A program made the position numbers and the translations under genes. Positions 50,980 through 62,885 of a DNA stretch of 64,000 nt are shown here, one piece after another. The first letter of the stretch is position 1; the number at the start of each line of letters is the position of its first letter. The notes under the pieces were generated by a model. The model made no database searches. It saw nothing but the letters and a program-made list of their open reading frames with translations, and had not been told where the DNA came from. Source of the DNA: Rhynchopus sp. YZ270_cl-10 (taxonomy: Eukaryota; Euglenozoa; Diplonemea; Diplonemida; Diplonemidae); the NCBI GenBank assembly GCA_964035575.1, contig OZ037877.1, positions 310,001 to 374,000 on the forward strand, read 5' to 3'.

Positions 50980-51128
50980 GTGCGCATCTGGACGGGACGT
51001 GCCGGCACTTCATCCGCACACCCACCTCAGTGTTCTGGGGACTCGCAGTGTCGGGCAAATCCGTGCAGCCGCATGCAGCGACTGCAACGTCCGCATCTGG
51101 ACCTTGGATGGGATATGCGAACAGATCC
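50980..51128 (+). pseudogene. Fragment of the WD40 gene (19402-20532)
   Basis: About 150 bp almost identical to 19,900-20,060 (complement), including GACGGGACGTGCCGGCACTT, CATCCGCACACCCACCTCAG and GTCCGCATCTGGACCTTGGA. It corresponds to one and a half WD repeats. It lacks ~12 bases near its start and one base (GTGGCAGCC to GTGCAGCC), so the frame is broken. No other part of the gene is nearby. Confidence 0.9.
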
Positions 51129-51756
51129 GTAGACACAGACACAGAAGAAAGATGGAGGTGTCCATTAAAAAAAATCGTTGGTAGATAATATTGTGAATAA
51201 AATGAGAAGGAGAAAACGTGGCGAGTATTTGCCTATATAAACAAACCAGCGAAAGAGCAGGGGAGGGGGTTGAAAGGAACGCGACGGTGCCGTAAAATGA
51301 CTTGACTTGTGGTTTTTCTTGTGGCATGCAACAGTGAAAAACCACAAGTGAAATCTCAAGGCAAGCCATTTACTTCGCCGTCAATGAAGACAAAAACAAA
51401 AGCGTGTCATATTTTCTTACAGCATAAACAATTACTCTGCCAAAAGCTATGTTCGTCGCTTTCTGCAAAATGACCAGCTTTTTTTTTTGTTGATAAATTG
51501 ACAACGTGTAGTCACCTGCTTCTTTTTTTTTCCGTGTGATCCCCCCGCAGCAATCACCTTTCTATCTCGCGTTTCGTGTGTACCACTAATACGTCCTCCT
51601 CCCGCCTCCACTCGACAGGTAACCAACAATCGCCACATTTTTTTTATTTCCGCCCACTTTTTGAAGGGTGTCTTTTTTGCTGTGTGTGTGTATGTGATTG
51701 CAGAGTGAGATGCCTTCTTTCACACACGACAGCATTTTTTTTTTTTTACTTCGCAT

Positions 51757-51845
51757 ATAAAAAGCCCTTTTGCGACAGTGTACCTTTGGTACATGACCCA
51801 ACACTAAAATCGCTTTTTGTCCTCTCGTGAAGTCACTGTTTACCG
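51757..51845 (+). repeat. F3-like repeat (diverged)
   Basis: AAAAAGCCCTTTTGCGACAG, then TGTACCTTTGGTACATGACC. The 3' part is replaced by a second CCTCTCGTGAAGTCACTGTTTACC-like segment that mixes F2 and F3 features. Confidence 0.6.
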
Positions 51846-52268
51846 TGTAGATGTGAGCACATTTCCCACGTCTGTCTACACATGCAACACACCCAACTTG
51901 GGTAGCTAGGATTTCTATACTCAAACTGTTTGGCCGAAGCCTTCTTTTTTTTCTTCTTGATTAAAACGCACTAATATTCTGGTTTCAAAAAAGGGAATGC
52001 TTGGAGGAATATCAAAGATTCGTTTGCGGTTCTTCTATTTCGAAGGGAGGGGAGGGGAAAGGGGAAGGGGAAAAGGGAGGATGATAAAACAAAAATGAAA
52101 AAAAATTTCGTTGATCACACCGGATTTTTGTGGAGAGTGTAGGAACAAAATCAAAAACGTTTCTGTGGATAAGTTGTGTCGTGTTTACATCGCTCACACC
52201 AAAAATTCGGGCACAACTCAGATATGTTTTCATTTCCTCCCCTACCTTTGCAAAGGCAGTTGTCTCAA

Positions 52269-52312
52269 AAAAAAAAAAGTGAAGTTGATGAGTGCAAATA
52301 CGCCTAGGAAGG
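52269..52312 (+). repeat. F4 repeat
   Basis: AAAAAAAAAAAAGTGAAGTT, then GATGAGTGCAAATACGCCTA. Confidence 0.6.
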
Positions 52313-52585
52313 TGCAAGGCATCAGTTTCGACAATCACCTTTTTAATGCCTAACGGGCAACCATCTATCGTTCTGAAAACTTGGAAGAAAGAAGAAAAAA
52401 ATCTCGTAGCATAGCAACATATGACATATTTCGAAGAAAAGAAATAAAATCACGCACAACAATTTATTTTCTTTTGTCAAGCGGACAACCACCATCAACA
52501 AAAAAACAAAATTAATAATTTATGTTACCGTAGTCGGAAAAATGTTGCAACGTAAAAATGTTGGAACGTAAAAATGTTGTACCTA

Positions 52586-53272
52586 CCCCCCCCCCGTGCA
52601 TAAGTCCGACCCCCATGACCCGTGCATAAGTCCGATGACCCGTGTATAAGTCCGGGCAGATTTGGGCTCAGGATCGGACTTATGCACAGGCCGACTTATA
52701 CACCGGTTTTGTGTATTGGTGGTGGGGAGAATTCTTTTGGGGGCGTTTTCCCGCTCGCGAAGCGAGCGGGGGAAAATTTTTGGGGTGTTTTTCCGCGAGC
52801 GAAGCGAGCGCAACTTTATTTTTATTGGCGGTGTATTCACCAGGGATCATATTCGCGCTTCTCATGTCAATACATCATCCTCACAATTCTCAAAGATGTG
52901 AACTGTTACTGCAACATTGTGGAAAACTTTGCACCCCAAACAGTCTCAACAGCCAAAAGGCGCCCCTTGTTGCTGGGAGTTGGTTCTCATGTTTGATACC
53001 TGCACAGTCATTCCTCCGAGTCAAACGCTATTTGGCCTACCTGCGGCGTTGAAAACGGCCGTTAAATTTTGCGGTGTCACATTCCCTCATGTGTGGGTCA
53101 TTCACACTGAGGTCACGTGACACCTCATGGGTCTGGGTACCTGGGTGCACAAAACCGGTGTATAAGTCCGATACCCGTGCATAAGTCCGAAACCCCGTGT
53201 ATAAGTCCGGAGGCCCTCAGCCCCCCCAAAAATCGGACTTATACGCAGACTTATGCACGGGGGGGGGGGGGG
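52586..53272. mobile_element. Element E2, GTGCATAAGTCCGA arrays
   Basis: TA, then C10 GTGCATAAGTC at the left, and GACTTATGCAC G14, TA at the right. The subterminal arrays contain 4-5 copies of CCGTG(C/T)ATAAGTCCG in both orientations. The interior has two GAGCGAAGCGAGC-type hairpins (~52750-52812) and a piece of the core module (52915-53150, GTTGCTGGGAGTTGGTTCTC). Confidence 0.7.
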
Positions 53273-56200
53273 TAGGGGATACGACTCCAGCCATTTTGGC
53301 TGGGACCAAACGCACGGAAAATTCATTTGGCATTATCTGGCCATCTCCAAGGCAACTGCGGGTGAAAAACACCCTCAGAGTGGGTCACAGGGGGCCTGTG
53401 GGTCGAAAAACGACCCAGAAGCCACCCCAGAATACAAAAAAATGGAAAAAAATAGTGAAAAAACGGCTTTTTTCACGTTTTGGCCACTTTGGGCAAAATA
53501 GCGATTTTTCGAGAAAAAAATCAAAAACCGGGATATTTTTTGACATCACAAAGCCTCCTTTGGCACAAATATACCCCAAAAGTGGCCTGTGAGTCCATTC
53601 CAACCTGTTTTGGACATATTTGACACTTTTGGAAGTGTTTTTTTGGTGTTTTTAGGTCAAAAAAATGCCCAAGACGTCCCCAAGACATCCCCAAGACACT
53701 TTGCACACCCCCTGTTACGGTCATATTTTTTTCGTTTTTTTGCCTGAAACCCCCAAAATACCCCTCCCGGACCCCACATAGTCCCGAATATCCATCACAC
53801 AACCCACTCAGAGTGAGTAGAAGCACCCCAAAAAAAATATTTTTTAAAGCCCTTCAACTTCAACATGGATGCTGCCGAAACTGAAGCACAATTTTAGGGC
53901 TAAATTTTAGGGTTAAAAAATATTTTTTTTGGGGTGCTTCTACTCACTCTGAGTGGGTGTGTGATGGATATTCGGGACTATGTGGGGTCCGGGAGGGGTA
54001 TTTTGGGGGTTTCAGGCAAAAAAACGAAAAAAATATGACCGTAACAGGGGGTGTGCAAAGTGTCTTGGGGATGTCTTGGGGACGTCTTGGGCATTTTTTT
54101 GACCTAAAAACACCAAAAAAACACTTCCAAAAGTGTCAAATATGTCCAAAACAGGTTGGAATGGACTCACAGGCCACTTTTGGGGTATATTTGTGCCAAA
54201 GGAGGCTTTGTGATGTCAAAAAATATCCCGGTTTTTGATTTTTTTCTCGAAAAATCGCTATTTTGCCCAAAGTGGCCAAAACGTGAAAAAAAAGTAAAAG
54301 AATGCCCTTCCTCAGTCCGGAAGTATCACCTCAACCGGTCACACCTGCCGTAAAATAGAGAGAGGTTACAGAATACAGCACGGTGCAGTCTGTCCTGGAA
54401 ATGTCGGACCCTTTTGTCGGAGTCCGAGGGGGTCCGACAGTCGGACCCCCTGAGTCCGACAGTCGGACTCAGGGGTCCGACAGTCGGACCCAAAAAACGT
54501 CGTGAAAGAGCAACCACAGCTCCACATGACAAACACAAAAGTGTCCAGTCACGTGGGGCATTCATGCACTGAGGAGATAATGATCCAACAATTTACAAGA
54601 AAGATTACTTAACCTACTGCTGGAAATTGCCAGGTCGTAGTAACACACAAAGTGTGCCTCCGTTCGGGAAGACCGGATATTCTAGAGACCAGAAAGGCCT
54701 CAAGAATATCTTCCGGTAGTCAAGGTAGAACCGAGTGAACGGCCCAAGACCCCCGTGGAGAAGTTAAATGTTGTAATGCTATCAGGTAGAAACTGCGAAC
54801 ACTGTCTTACCCTCCTCAATGCATGGTGGTTGATGTCTTCCACAACAAATTTCCTGTACCCAGGTACCCAAATTCCCAGACCCACGCAGCACTACGTCGC
54901 AGTACTACGCAAAATTTACCACCAGACCCTGTCTTCGTGCACCTGAAGTACAACGCCGCAGACAGGCCAAACATGCGTTGGACTCAGAGGAATGCCCGCT
55001 GTGCAGGTATCAAACATGAGAACCAACTCCCAGCAACAAGGGGCGCCTTTTGGCGGGCGTTGTTGAGGGTGTTTGGGGTGCAAAGTTTTCCACAATTTTG
55101 ATGCGCGGGTACAGAAGTGTTGTCTTGTTCTTTCATCTCTAGGAATGTAAATGTCAATCGCGTTTAACTACCACGAGGGCTTGTTTAGTGAACCCACGAG
55201 GGGTCGAAGGGGGTTGGTTATCCCATATCTATCAAAGGTTGTGTCGACCAGGCGAATCCACTATGTTACGCTGTACGTTGTTAAATCCGAAGAAATAACG
55301 CTTTAGCAGCCGCAGGAAGTTTGTTAAAAAGAGTGCCTCACGCTACACAAACCACCACCCGCGATTGACTTAGATGTTATAACAAAGAGAATTCAGAACA
55401 AAACAACACCCTGCCCCATACACACTAAATTGTCATGCTTCAAGAGCATGCCTGGGCCAAAATTACTGTGACAAAAAGGCAACAAGACCACCCACAAGGA
55501 GTGTGAAATGTGCACTGGTTTTCTGGGGGAACGCAATATTTTCTTGTGCCTCGTCCTCCGCAAGCAGAGGACAGACTTTCCGGAAGGTTTCCAAAGTCGA
55601 ATTTCTTGCACTAGCTATGCTCCCTGGGTTAAATGGCAATAGCAGTGACTGACAAAGTGTACCCATCCCCCTTCCACCCCAGATCTTAGTCCGCAAACTC
55701 AGAATGGATTGATGCGGGTGATACTCTTTGGATTTTGAGTTGCTGAATGTCGGAGACGCGGCGAGGCTTCTCATCACAATCGCAGATGCAGTTCAGATTT
55801 CACGATCCTGTGATGAGTGTAAATGTGGAGTGTGATTAATGAATGAAATGTATGGTGTAGAAACGCAGTTATCGGGAAAGGTGAGGTTAATGTGGTAAAA
55901 AAAGGGGATAAAACTCGTGTAATTTTGAATTCCCACAAAGGTGGGTGATAATGTGCCCTTTGTCACTCAATTGTAACCGAGAATGTATGGGAGAATGAAA
56001 TATTATTTCCCAACCCAACAACAACGATAAAGCGTGAAGACAATAAATGAAATCAAAGCGGAATAAATTTGAGGTTTTGTGAGGCACTCAACGAGTGTGC
56101 CGGCTCTGTGGCGTCACGGAGCCACCAACACTCCCCAGTCATTTTTCCTGCGCTTCCAGGAAAACTCGCGTTTGCGACCAGGCCGAAACGAAAAAATTTA

Positions 56201-56415
56201 ATTCACAGCAAACAGGTGTGAGGGAGAAGAAAAGAAAGTGAACAAAAACGAAAAAACAATGTTTTTCTGAAATGTGATGTTGTTGGGGTGGGGAGAATAA
56301 AACAGTTCCAGAAAAGCTCCTGCGTCGGTTTTCTTTTGGTTAAAAAAATCACTCAGTAAAAAAAAGAACTTTTTCATCACTCCCCTCAAACACTGCCAAA
56401 ACGAAGAAGGACAGG

Positions 56416-56574
56416 ATGTATGACACTTACGGATACCAAGTCTCAGCGGGTATGAGAAGCAAGGAGGTGTACAAGAAGAAATGGGACGAGTTCTTGCGGT
56501 TTTCAAACCTCGAGCGACTTGGTCCGCTTTGTATTGACACGGACCTCGACACCCCGACATGTACTGGCTTTTGA
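56416..56574 (+). CDS. Small ORF in family C copy 2: YxxxWDxFLRF protein 2 (52 aa)
   Basis: Identical in sequence to the 47273-47431 frame. See that entry for the motif. Retained without change in the duplicate. Confidence 0.3.
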   Translation: MYDTYGYQVSAGMRSKEVYKKKWDEFLRFSNLERLGPLCIDTDLDTPTCTGF

Positions 56575-57075
56575 GAAAGGCAGTCGGTTCCTCGGTAGAT
56601 TGCGTGCAAGTGAGGGAATATCCATCTGCTTGGAAGACGTCAAAACACCAAACATAGTATTTCGCGACATAAAGGGCAGATCAAATACTCACTGCCTTAC
56701 ATTCTCGGTTACAATTGAGTGACACAAAGGGCATATAATCTGCAAAATTACACGAGTTTTATTTCACTGAGTTAGATAATTATTATCTCATGAAATAAAG
56801 TGAACATTATTTCACGAGGTGGTGGGTGACTCAAACTGGGGCTCAACTTCACGAAGCGAGTGGAGTTCAGCATTTTGATTTCATGAGTGAAGTGAGTGTA
56901 ATCATAAAAGTGATGTCACGAGCGATAGCGAGTGGGTATCACGTATTCCAGTTTGTGAATCACCCATCAGTTAAATAATGTTCACTTTAGTTTTCGATAC
57001 GTAATTTTATACCACGCGTGAAAAACGTAAACAGGTGAAAAAGTGAGTGAAATAAGATTCGTTTTATTTCACGTT

Positions 57076-57303
57076 TTATTTCACGCAAATCGTGAAGGAT
57101 TGGGTGGGGGAGTGAAATAAAAGATCACGGAGTGATCTGAAGGACACGACGTGTTCTTCCCTGGGCTCGTTCGCTCCTGAAAGTCTGTTGAAACGGAGGA
57201 AATCGTCCCATGTTTTCCTGTACTGCACACCACTGTTCATGTCGTCGAACAAGTTGTCATATGCATCCTCCATCTCCGCAAACTTGCGCGTGGGTTTAGG
57301 CAT
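57076..57303 (-). CDS. Small ORF in family C copy 2: YxxxWDxFLRF protein 1 (75 aa)
   Basis: Identical to the 46544-46771 frame. The same TATTTATAGG string lies upstream. Confidence 0.35.
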   Translation of the reverse strand: MPKPTRKFAEMEDAYDNLFDDMNSGVQYRKTWDDFLRFNRLSGANEPREEHVVSFRSLRDLLFHSPTQSFTICVK

Positions 57304-58302
57304 GTGTGTAAGAGGCAATAAATAATCTGTAATTTGAAGTGTGGTGGTGTGAGGGGTGGAGCGTGGGCTCAACGTTCCACTGTTTACACCTATAAATACG
57401 TTTTTCACTTGTGGAATAAAATTACATATTGAGTGAAATAAGAACATTTTCTTGCACTTGCCACTAAAAAGGCACCCTCGTGACTCTCTCACTCTTATTC
57501 CCCTCGCTTCGCTCGGGAAATAACGCACTCGGGCACCTTTTTAGTGGCGCGTGAAATAAAATAGTTCTTATTTCACTCGAATAAATAGTTATTATCTCAC
57601 GGGCAATAATGTTGTGCTGCGTTTTCGAAATTCCTACAGTATATTTGACAAATGATGTATGACCACCTAGTACGGGGCGTCAAGGTTGGGTATGGTGAAC
57701 AGTTCCTCGAAGTCCTATGACTGCAACCCTTTTGGTTGCATGCGCAGATCTCCTCCACATTGCTTTTGCGCCTACTCTCGGCATGGGTTTTGTTTTGTTC
57801 TTTGTGTGCGGAGATAATGTCTACTGTATTTTGTGTAATCTCCAGGAAGGAATTTCGAAAACGCGGCTAAACATTATTACACAAGTGAGATAAAAAATTG
57901 TTGGCTCTCTCTCTGTTGTTTTGGCTTTTGTTTTTTTGTCTATTTGTGACGAGGCCTGGAACACCTGAACATAGGCATATCTGGAAAATCTATCTGAGGT
58001 GTGGCAAATTAAATATATTCAAGCGTGTGGTTGAGGCGCACCTAAACATAAGTAAGTGCCAAGTCTGAACATTTATTTTCAGAGGCCTTAGTGAGGCTGT
58101 TTCGGCCTCGTTGCATTGTATCATGATGTAATAAGGTTCACATACTTTCGATTCAAAGAAGAGAAAGCACACAAGAAAATAAAATGCTGCAAACCACTGG
58201 GTGTGTTGTTTGCATCTACACAAGTAACTGAAAGTTAAACATTTACATACCTTGTCTTCCCCGTAGCCTCCGCCTTCGCTGCTGTCAAGCTGCCTTCTCT
58301 TG

Positions 58303-58752
58303 GTACCCAGTACCCAGTACCCAGTACCCAGTACCCAGTACCCAGTACCCAGTACCCAGTACCCAGTACCCAGTACCCAGTACCCAGTACCCAGTACCCA
58401 GTACCCAGTACCCAGTACCCAGTACCCAGTACCCAGTACCCAGTACCCAGTACCCAGTACCCAGTACCCAGTACCCAGTACCCAGTACCCAGTACCCAGT
58501 ACCCAGTACCCAGTACCCAGTACCCAGTACCCAGTACCCAGTACCCAGTACCCAGTACCCAGTACCCAGTACCCAGTACCCAGTACCCAGTACCCAGTAC
58601 CCAGTACCCAGTACCCAGTACCCAGTACCCAGTACCCAGTACCCAGTACCCAGTACCCAGTACCCAGTACCCAGTACCCAGTACCCAGTACCCAGTACCC
58701 AGTACCCAGTACCCAGTACCCAGTACCCAGTACCCAGTACCCAGTACCCAAA
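58303..58752. repeat. (TACCCAG)n microsatellite, ~64 units
   Basis: 450 bp of perfect 7-bp repeats, over three times the length of the twin array. It encodes artefactual STQYPVP or LGTGYWV frames. Confidence 0.95.
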
Positions 58753-59560
58753 TTGGTCGCCCCCTGGTTGGTCGAGAACCTAAAAATGCAAAAAAACGCA
58801 AAATTCATGTGTTTTGACCATGTCTGGGTACACCAAATACACACCTCTGAACAAGCCTATACCCAGTAGTAGGCAACAAGCGCTATTTTTTGACCAAGAA
58901 AAAAAAAATCCCCCAAAAATTGGGTGTAGTAGGTCATAAAATGGCCCAAAAAATTCAAAGAAAACCTCAGATTGACCAAACAATGAAAAAAATTTTCAAG
59001 TCAAATTTTCAGCCAAAATACGGCTATTTTGGTAAAACCATGTGTACTGTAGTGGCTATACAAGGCGATTTTCGGCCAAAAAAATTTTTTTGGCCAAAAA
59101 AAAAATTTTTTTTTTCGGCCCAAAAAAAAAAAAAATTTTTTTTTTGGGTCCGACTGTCGGACCCCAGAGTCCGACAGTCGGACTCCAGAGTCCGTCTGTC
59201 GGACTCCAGAGTCCGACAGACGGACCCCTGAGTCCGTCTGTCGGACTCAGGGGGTCCGACTGTCGGACTCAGGGGGTAAGTCCGTTATTTACACACTCCA
59301 AGCACGACAGACCGCACCGTGAGATTATTTAAAAAAAAAAAAAAAAAAAAGCCGTTTTTTCACTATTTTTTTCCATTTTTTTGTATTCTGGGGTGGCTTC
59401 TGGGTCGTTTTTCGACCCACAGGCCCCCTGTGACCCACTCTGAGGGTGTTTTTCACCCGCAGTTGCCTTGGAGATGGCCAGATAATGCCAAATGAATTTT
59501 CCGTGCGTTTGGTCCCAGCCAAAATGGCTGGAGTCGTATCCCCTAGGGGGGGGGGGGGGG

Positions 59561-59896
<336 letters not shown>

Positions 59897-60126
59897 GGGG
59901 GGGGGGGGGGTAGGTAACGGAATAATGTTGTAACGCTGCGGATCGCGGGAAGTTGTAACTTTATTCCGTTACAACATTTTTATGACTGGGGTGAACTTTG
60001 TCTTAGGGATTTTTTTTGGAACAGTCGGCATAATCCCCAACCTCACACACCACACTCCAATTTCAAGCCGATAATTAGTGTTTCAGGTTTTTCGACGTCC
60101 TCCCCCACCCCTCACCCAAATAAAAA

Positions 60127-60396
60127 ATGAAACAAATGGGATTAGCCCAATTCTGCAAGCGCCGCAATCCCCACGAGCCTGTTTCGGAAGGAGGAGATGC
60201 CCCCAACCTGGCGTTCCTTGCTGGTAGCGCCGCAAGCGCAGTGGGGCTAGACGACAGCACATCTCGTGCTGTCGCAAATGAGGTCAGCGCTGCAAGCAGC
60301 ACGCGAGCGGGAAAGGGGTTTCATGTGCATAGTAAACGTACCCCCCTTGCCCTGTCCAGTTTGATGTGGAACAAAAAAAGTCGAGCCTACGGCTAA
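60127..60396 (+). CDS. Doubtful 89-codon frame, C-terminal gene fragment?
   Basis: MKQMGLAQFCKRRNPHEPVS, then ALA/Ser-rich NEVSAASSTRAGKGFHV. Local GC content is higher than the surroundings and the frame looks coding-like, but it is short, lies between E4 and the end of E1, and matches nothing I know. It may be captured gene sequence or chance. Confidence 0.2.
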   Translation: MKQMGLAQFCKRRNPHEPVSEGGDAPNLAFLAGSAASAVGLDDSTSRAVANEVSAASSTRAGKGFHVHSKRTPLALSSLMWNKKSRAYG

Positions 60397-60846
60397 GTTG
60401 AACAACACCAAAAAAAAAAAAAAAAAAACATCATCCCCCCGCCCCCCGCCCTTTTTTCACCACCGTCAGAGGAACAAGATTTTTCTTTTCAAAAACCACC
60501 CCCGCACCAGCAAAAATCCCTAAGACAAAAATAAACCCCAAAAAAATGTTGTAACGGAATAATGTTGTAACGCTGGGCCATTTTTTCCAGCGTTACAACA
60601 TTATTCCGTTACAACATTTTTCCGACTACGGTATCAAGTTTCTTGTTATCAGTGCAAGACTCCCCCAGATAGGGCAACCACTGTAACAGGGGTTTCTTCT
60701 TTCGGACAAGGAACGAGACAACCATCGTCTGTTTTTTGTTGCGTCGACAATCGCCTAAGGACCCGCTTGGGGAAACCTTGGGGATTTTTTTTGGGTACCT
60801 CTCATGTTGCTTCTTTTTTTTTTTGTTTTTTTTTGTTTTCTTATTT

Positions 60847-60910
60847 TGATAAATTGTTGGAGTAGTGTAGTTCCCTCGGTTGTGTTGCCACAGCTGTGCA
60901 ATCTCCACTG
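60847..60910 (-). repeat. F1 repeat, intergenic
   Basis: TGATAAATTGTTGGAGTAGT, GTAGTTCCCTCGGTTGTGTT and GCCACAGCTGTGCAATCTCC on the plus strand. Confidence 0.85.
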
Positions 60911-61380
60911 TCTTGATCTATGAGGATCTCCCACAAACTATTTGAATGCTAAGCGTGCAAACGCTCTTGAGCCTTACGCGCACGATGGGACGCAGGCATG
61001 TCACAATAGAAAGTGTGTTCTAAAATAATAAAAAAAACATTTTGAAAAAAGAAGAGAAAAAAAAAAAACAAAGAAAGCAAAGCAATGAAACATGGCTTTG
61101 CGGAAGATCAGTGTTTTTTTTTTGCTTTTGAATTTAAATTTGGAAAAAAAAAGACATCACACAACACCTGGAAAAGATACCCCGCAAGCCATGATGAAAC
61201 ACCAGAGAGGGAAAAGTACAATTTAATGTATTTTTTTCCCCACGAAAGGAAACCAGCAAAAAAAAAAAAAAAATAACAATAAAAATGAATCCACCTACGA
61301 AGATCACTCTACACAACTTAGTGTTTTCCCCTGAAAGTATCTTTCATTTTTTATGGCTGCGTTCAACGAAAAAACACTTA

Positions 61381-61479
61381 CCGTAATCGCAAAATGTTCG
61401 ACCGTGAAAAAGGCCGAACCAGAAAAATCCTTAAAAGGTCGAACATTAGTACGGTCGATAATTTTTTTTACGATTACGG
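61381..61479. mobile_element. 99-bp MITE, TA target site
   Basis: Ends CCGTAATCG and complement between TA dinucleotides. Inside, AATGTTCGACCGT and its complement form a second inverted layer. It is related to E1 (CCGTAGTCGG, AATGTTGTAACG). Confidence 0.8.
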
Positions 61480-62352
61480 TACTAGCTTTCCCAGAGGAAA
61501 TGTTGTGCAGAGATCAAGCGGTTATATTGTCCGATTTAGTATATTTGAGAGATGCAGACAATGAAGTAGGATTCTTAGCAGGGCGTTCGCTATCGCCATC
61601 GTTTTTTCCTGATCGTGGCGAAATGCCAAAAACCCCGAAATTTTCGTTTTTTTACTAGTGCTTAAAATAGGTCAAAAAAAATTTTCCCGCCGGAGAGAAG
61701 TTAGTTCGTGGGGTGAATCCCTGGTACTGAATGGTCAAAAAAAATTTGCGATTTGCGCGTGATCCCTTCCCCAGCACAAGTGATATTACAGCTGAACTTT
61801 CCTGATACTAAAACCAGCAAAATGATGGAGAATTTCATCAATCCCCCCTCACTGAGGGTCTCTTTGTGTTGTTTAATCAAACAGATGTACAAGAGAGGCA
61901 TCTGTCATATGAGACTTCATCCTTATTTTGATTATTTTCAACTCTCTGCCGTTGAAAGTAGAGTTGACACGAGCAGTGACACCTTCTATAACAGGGGGTA
62001 CGGTACACCTTCAGCAGACTGCAGGATTGAGGAGCGAGCGGGAGTGCTGGGGAAACTTCCTCTCACGGCAGGCGGGTTTGCGGATGATTTTGAGTACAGT
62101 GGACACCCCTCTACGACCCCCCCTCCGGGGGGGTCTACAGGGTGGTGGGGAGAAATCTCTCTCTCTCTTTTTTTTTTTTTTTTCCCCCTTTTTTTATTTA
62201 TTTATACAGGGTTTCGCCCCGGTGGGGCGAAGCCCTGGGGCGAAATAAAATGTCATTTTTTCAGGAAAAGATTTTTTTAACGAAAAAAAATATTTTTCGC
62301 CCCGGGGCGAACGCCCTGATTCTTAGCAGGAAAAAAAAACGAGGAAGGAGAA

Positions 62353-62404
62353 AGTGGAGATTGCACAACTGTGGCAACTGCACCTACTCCAACAATTTAA
62401 TCAA
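62353..62404 (+). repeat. F1 repeat, the only inverted copy
   Basis: AGTGGAGATTGCACAACTGT, then GGCAACTGCACCTACTCCAA. Shortened in the middle. Confidence 0.75.
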
Positions 62405-62616
62405 AGAAAAAGTAAAATATTTTTTTTTGTCAAAAAAAAAAAAAAAACTACTTGAACCCCCACCTCTGACGGGGGGGATTGAAGTACGGACTTCAATACA
62501 TTTGACATCCGTGTTGCGGAGAACTGAACTCACAATCGGAGGGGATGGGGGTTGTGAGTGGTGGGCCAACACCGTGTTCTGTTGGAAATATTTTTTTTTT
62601 GGGGGGATAAAAAGGT

Positions 62617-62656
62617 TGACTTGAAATACAAAGCCCTCTCATGACAGTGCGCCGAA
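62617..62656 (+). repeat. F3 repeat (5' half)
   Basis: TTGACTTGAAATACAAAGCC, then CTCTCATGACAGTGCGCC. Confidence 0.75.
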
Positions 62657-62830
62657 AAGGGGGGTGGAAAAAGGGGTGGAAAAGGAAAGAAACAAAAATA
62701 TAAGATGATGTACTTTGTGTGCACAGACATCTACACCACCTGAGTGTTACCCCGCGTATAGGGCCGTATAGGTCCGTACAGGCTCCCTATAGGCGCCTAT
62801 TCGAGAGGTAAAAATCAGGTGGCTACAATA

Positions 62831-62885
62831 TAAAGCTGAAAGCGCAAAAACCCGCCTCACCGTTCCATCGGCGGACGCAGAGCAC
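62831..62885 (+). repeat. F4 repeat
   Basis: AAAGCTGAAAGCGCAAAAAC, then CCGCCTCACCGTTCCATCGG and CGGACGCAGAGCAC. Confidence 0.55.

Larger units (their letters stand above)
49754..52525. other. Spacer between nested-element regions
   Basis: Contains F4 (49851-49901), F2 (49920-49966), a WD40-gene fragment (50980-51128), an F3-like copy (51757-51845) and F4 (52269-52312). No intact gene supported. Confidence 0.65.
54379..59321. mobile_element. Family C element, copy 2, inverted (4.94 kb)
   Basis: Ends CACGGTGCAGTCTGTCCTG (54379) and the complement of CACGGTGCGGTCTGTCGTG (59321), with AG repeated outside (54377-54378 and 59322-59323). From about 54825 to 58300 it mirrors copy 1 without a net indel (paired positions sum to 103847), and translated frames are identical. 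Differences are concentrated in the microsatellites. The small frames recur at 57076-57303 (minus) and 56416-56574 (plus). Confidence 0.85.
53275..59543. mobile_element. Element E3, long palindrome interrupted by the second family C element
   Basis: TA-flanked ends GGGGATACGACTCCAGCC and complement. The left arm (53275-~53846) and right arm (~53912-54293 plus 59353-59543) are almost perfect complements around an asymmetric ~65-bp centre near 53880. The right arm is split at ~54293 by ~5.06 kb carrying the family C copy. Restored by removing that insert, E3 would be a ~1.2-kb foldback without coding capacity. Frames of ~95 codons in both arms are mirror images and not credible genes. Confidence 0.82.

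Noticed and set aside
53957-54238. 93-codon frame in the E3 right arm
   Set aside because: The same peptide is encoded by the mirrored left arm because the DNA is a palindrome; no family resemblance and no start context.
58300-58869. Long frames of PSTQYPV or LGTGYWV repeats on both strands
   Set aside because: Pure products of the 7-bp microsatellite, open in several frames; the same holds at 45338-45562.
61753-62280. 175-codon plus-strand frame
   Set aside because: No recognisable domain, runs into a poly-T and GC-palindrome region, and codon content resembles the surrounding spacer; left uncalled.
62209-62320. GC-rich palindromes resembling a rho-independent terminator
   Set aside because: Eukaryotic context and no adjacent gene; more likely repeat debris.
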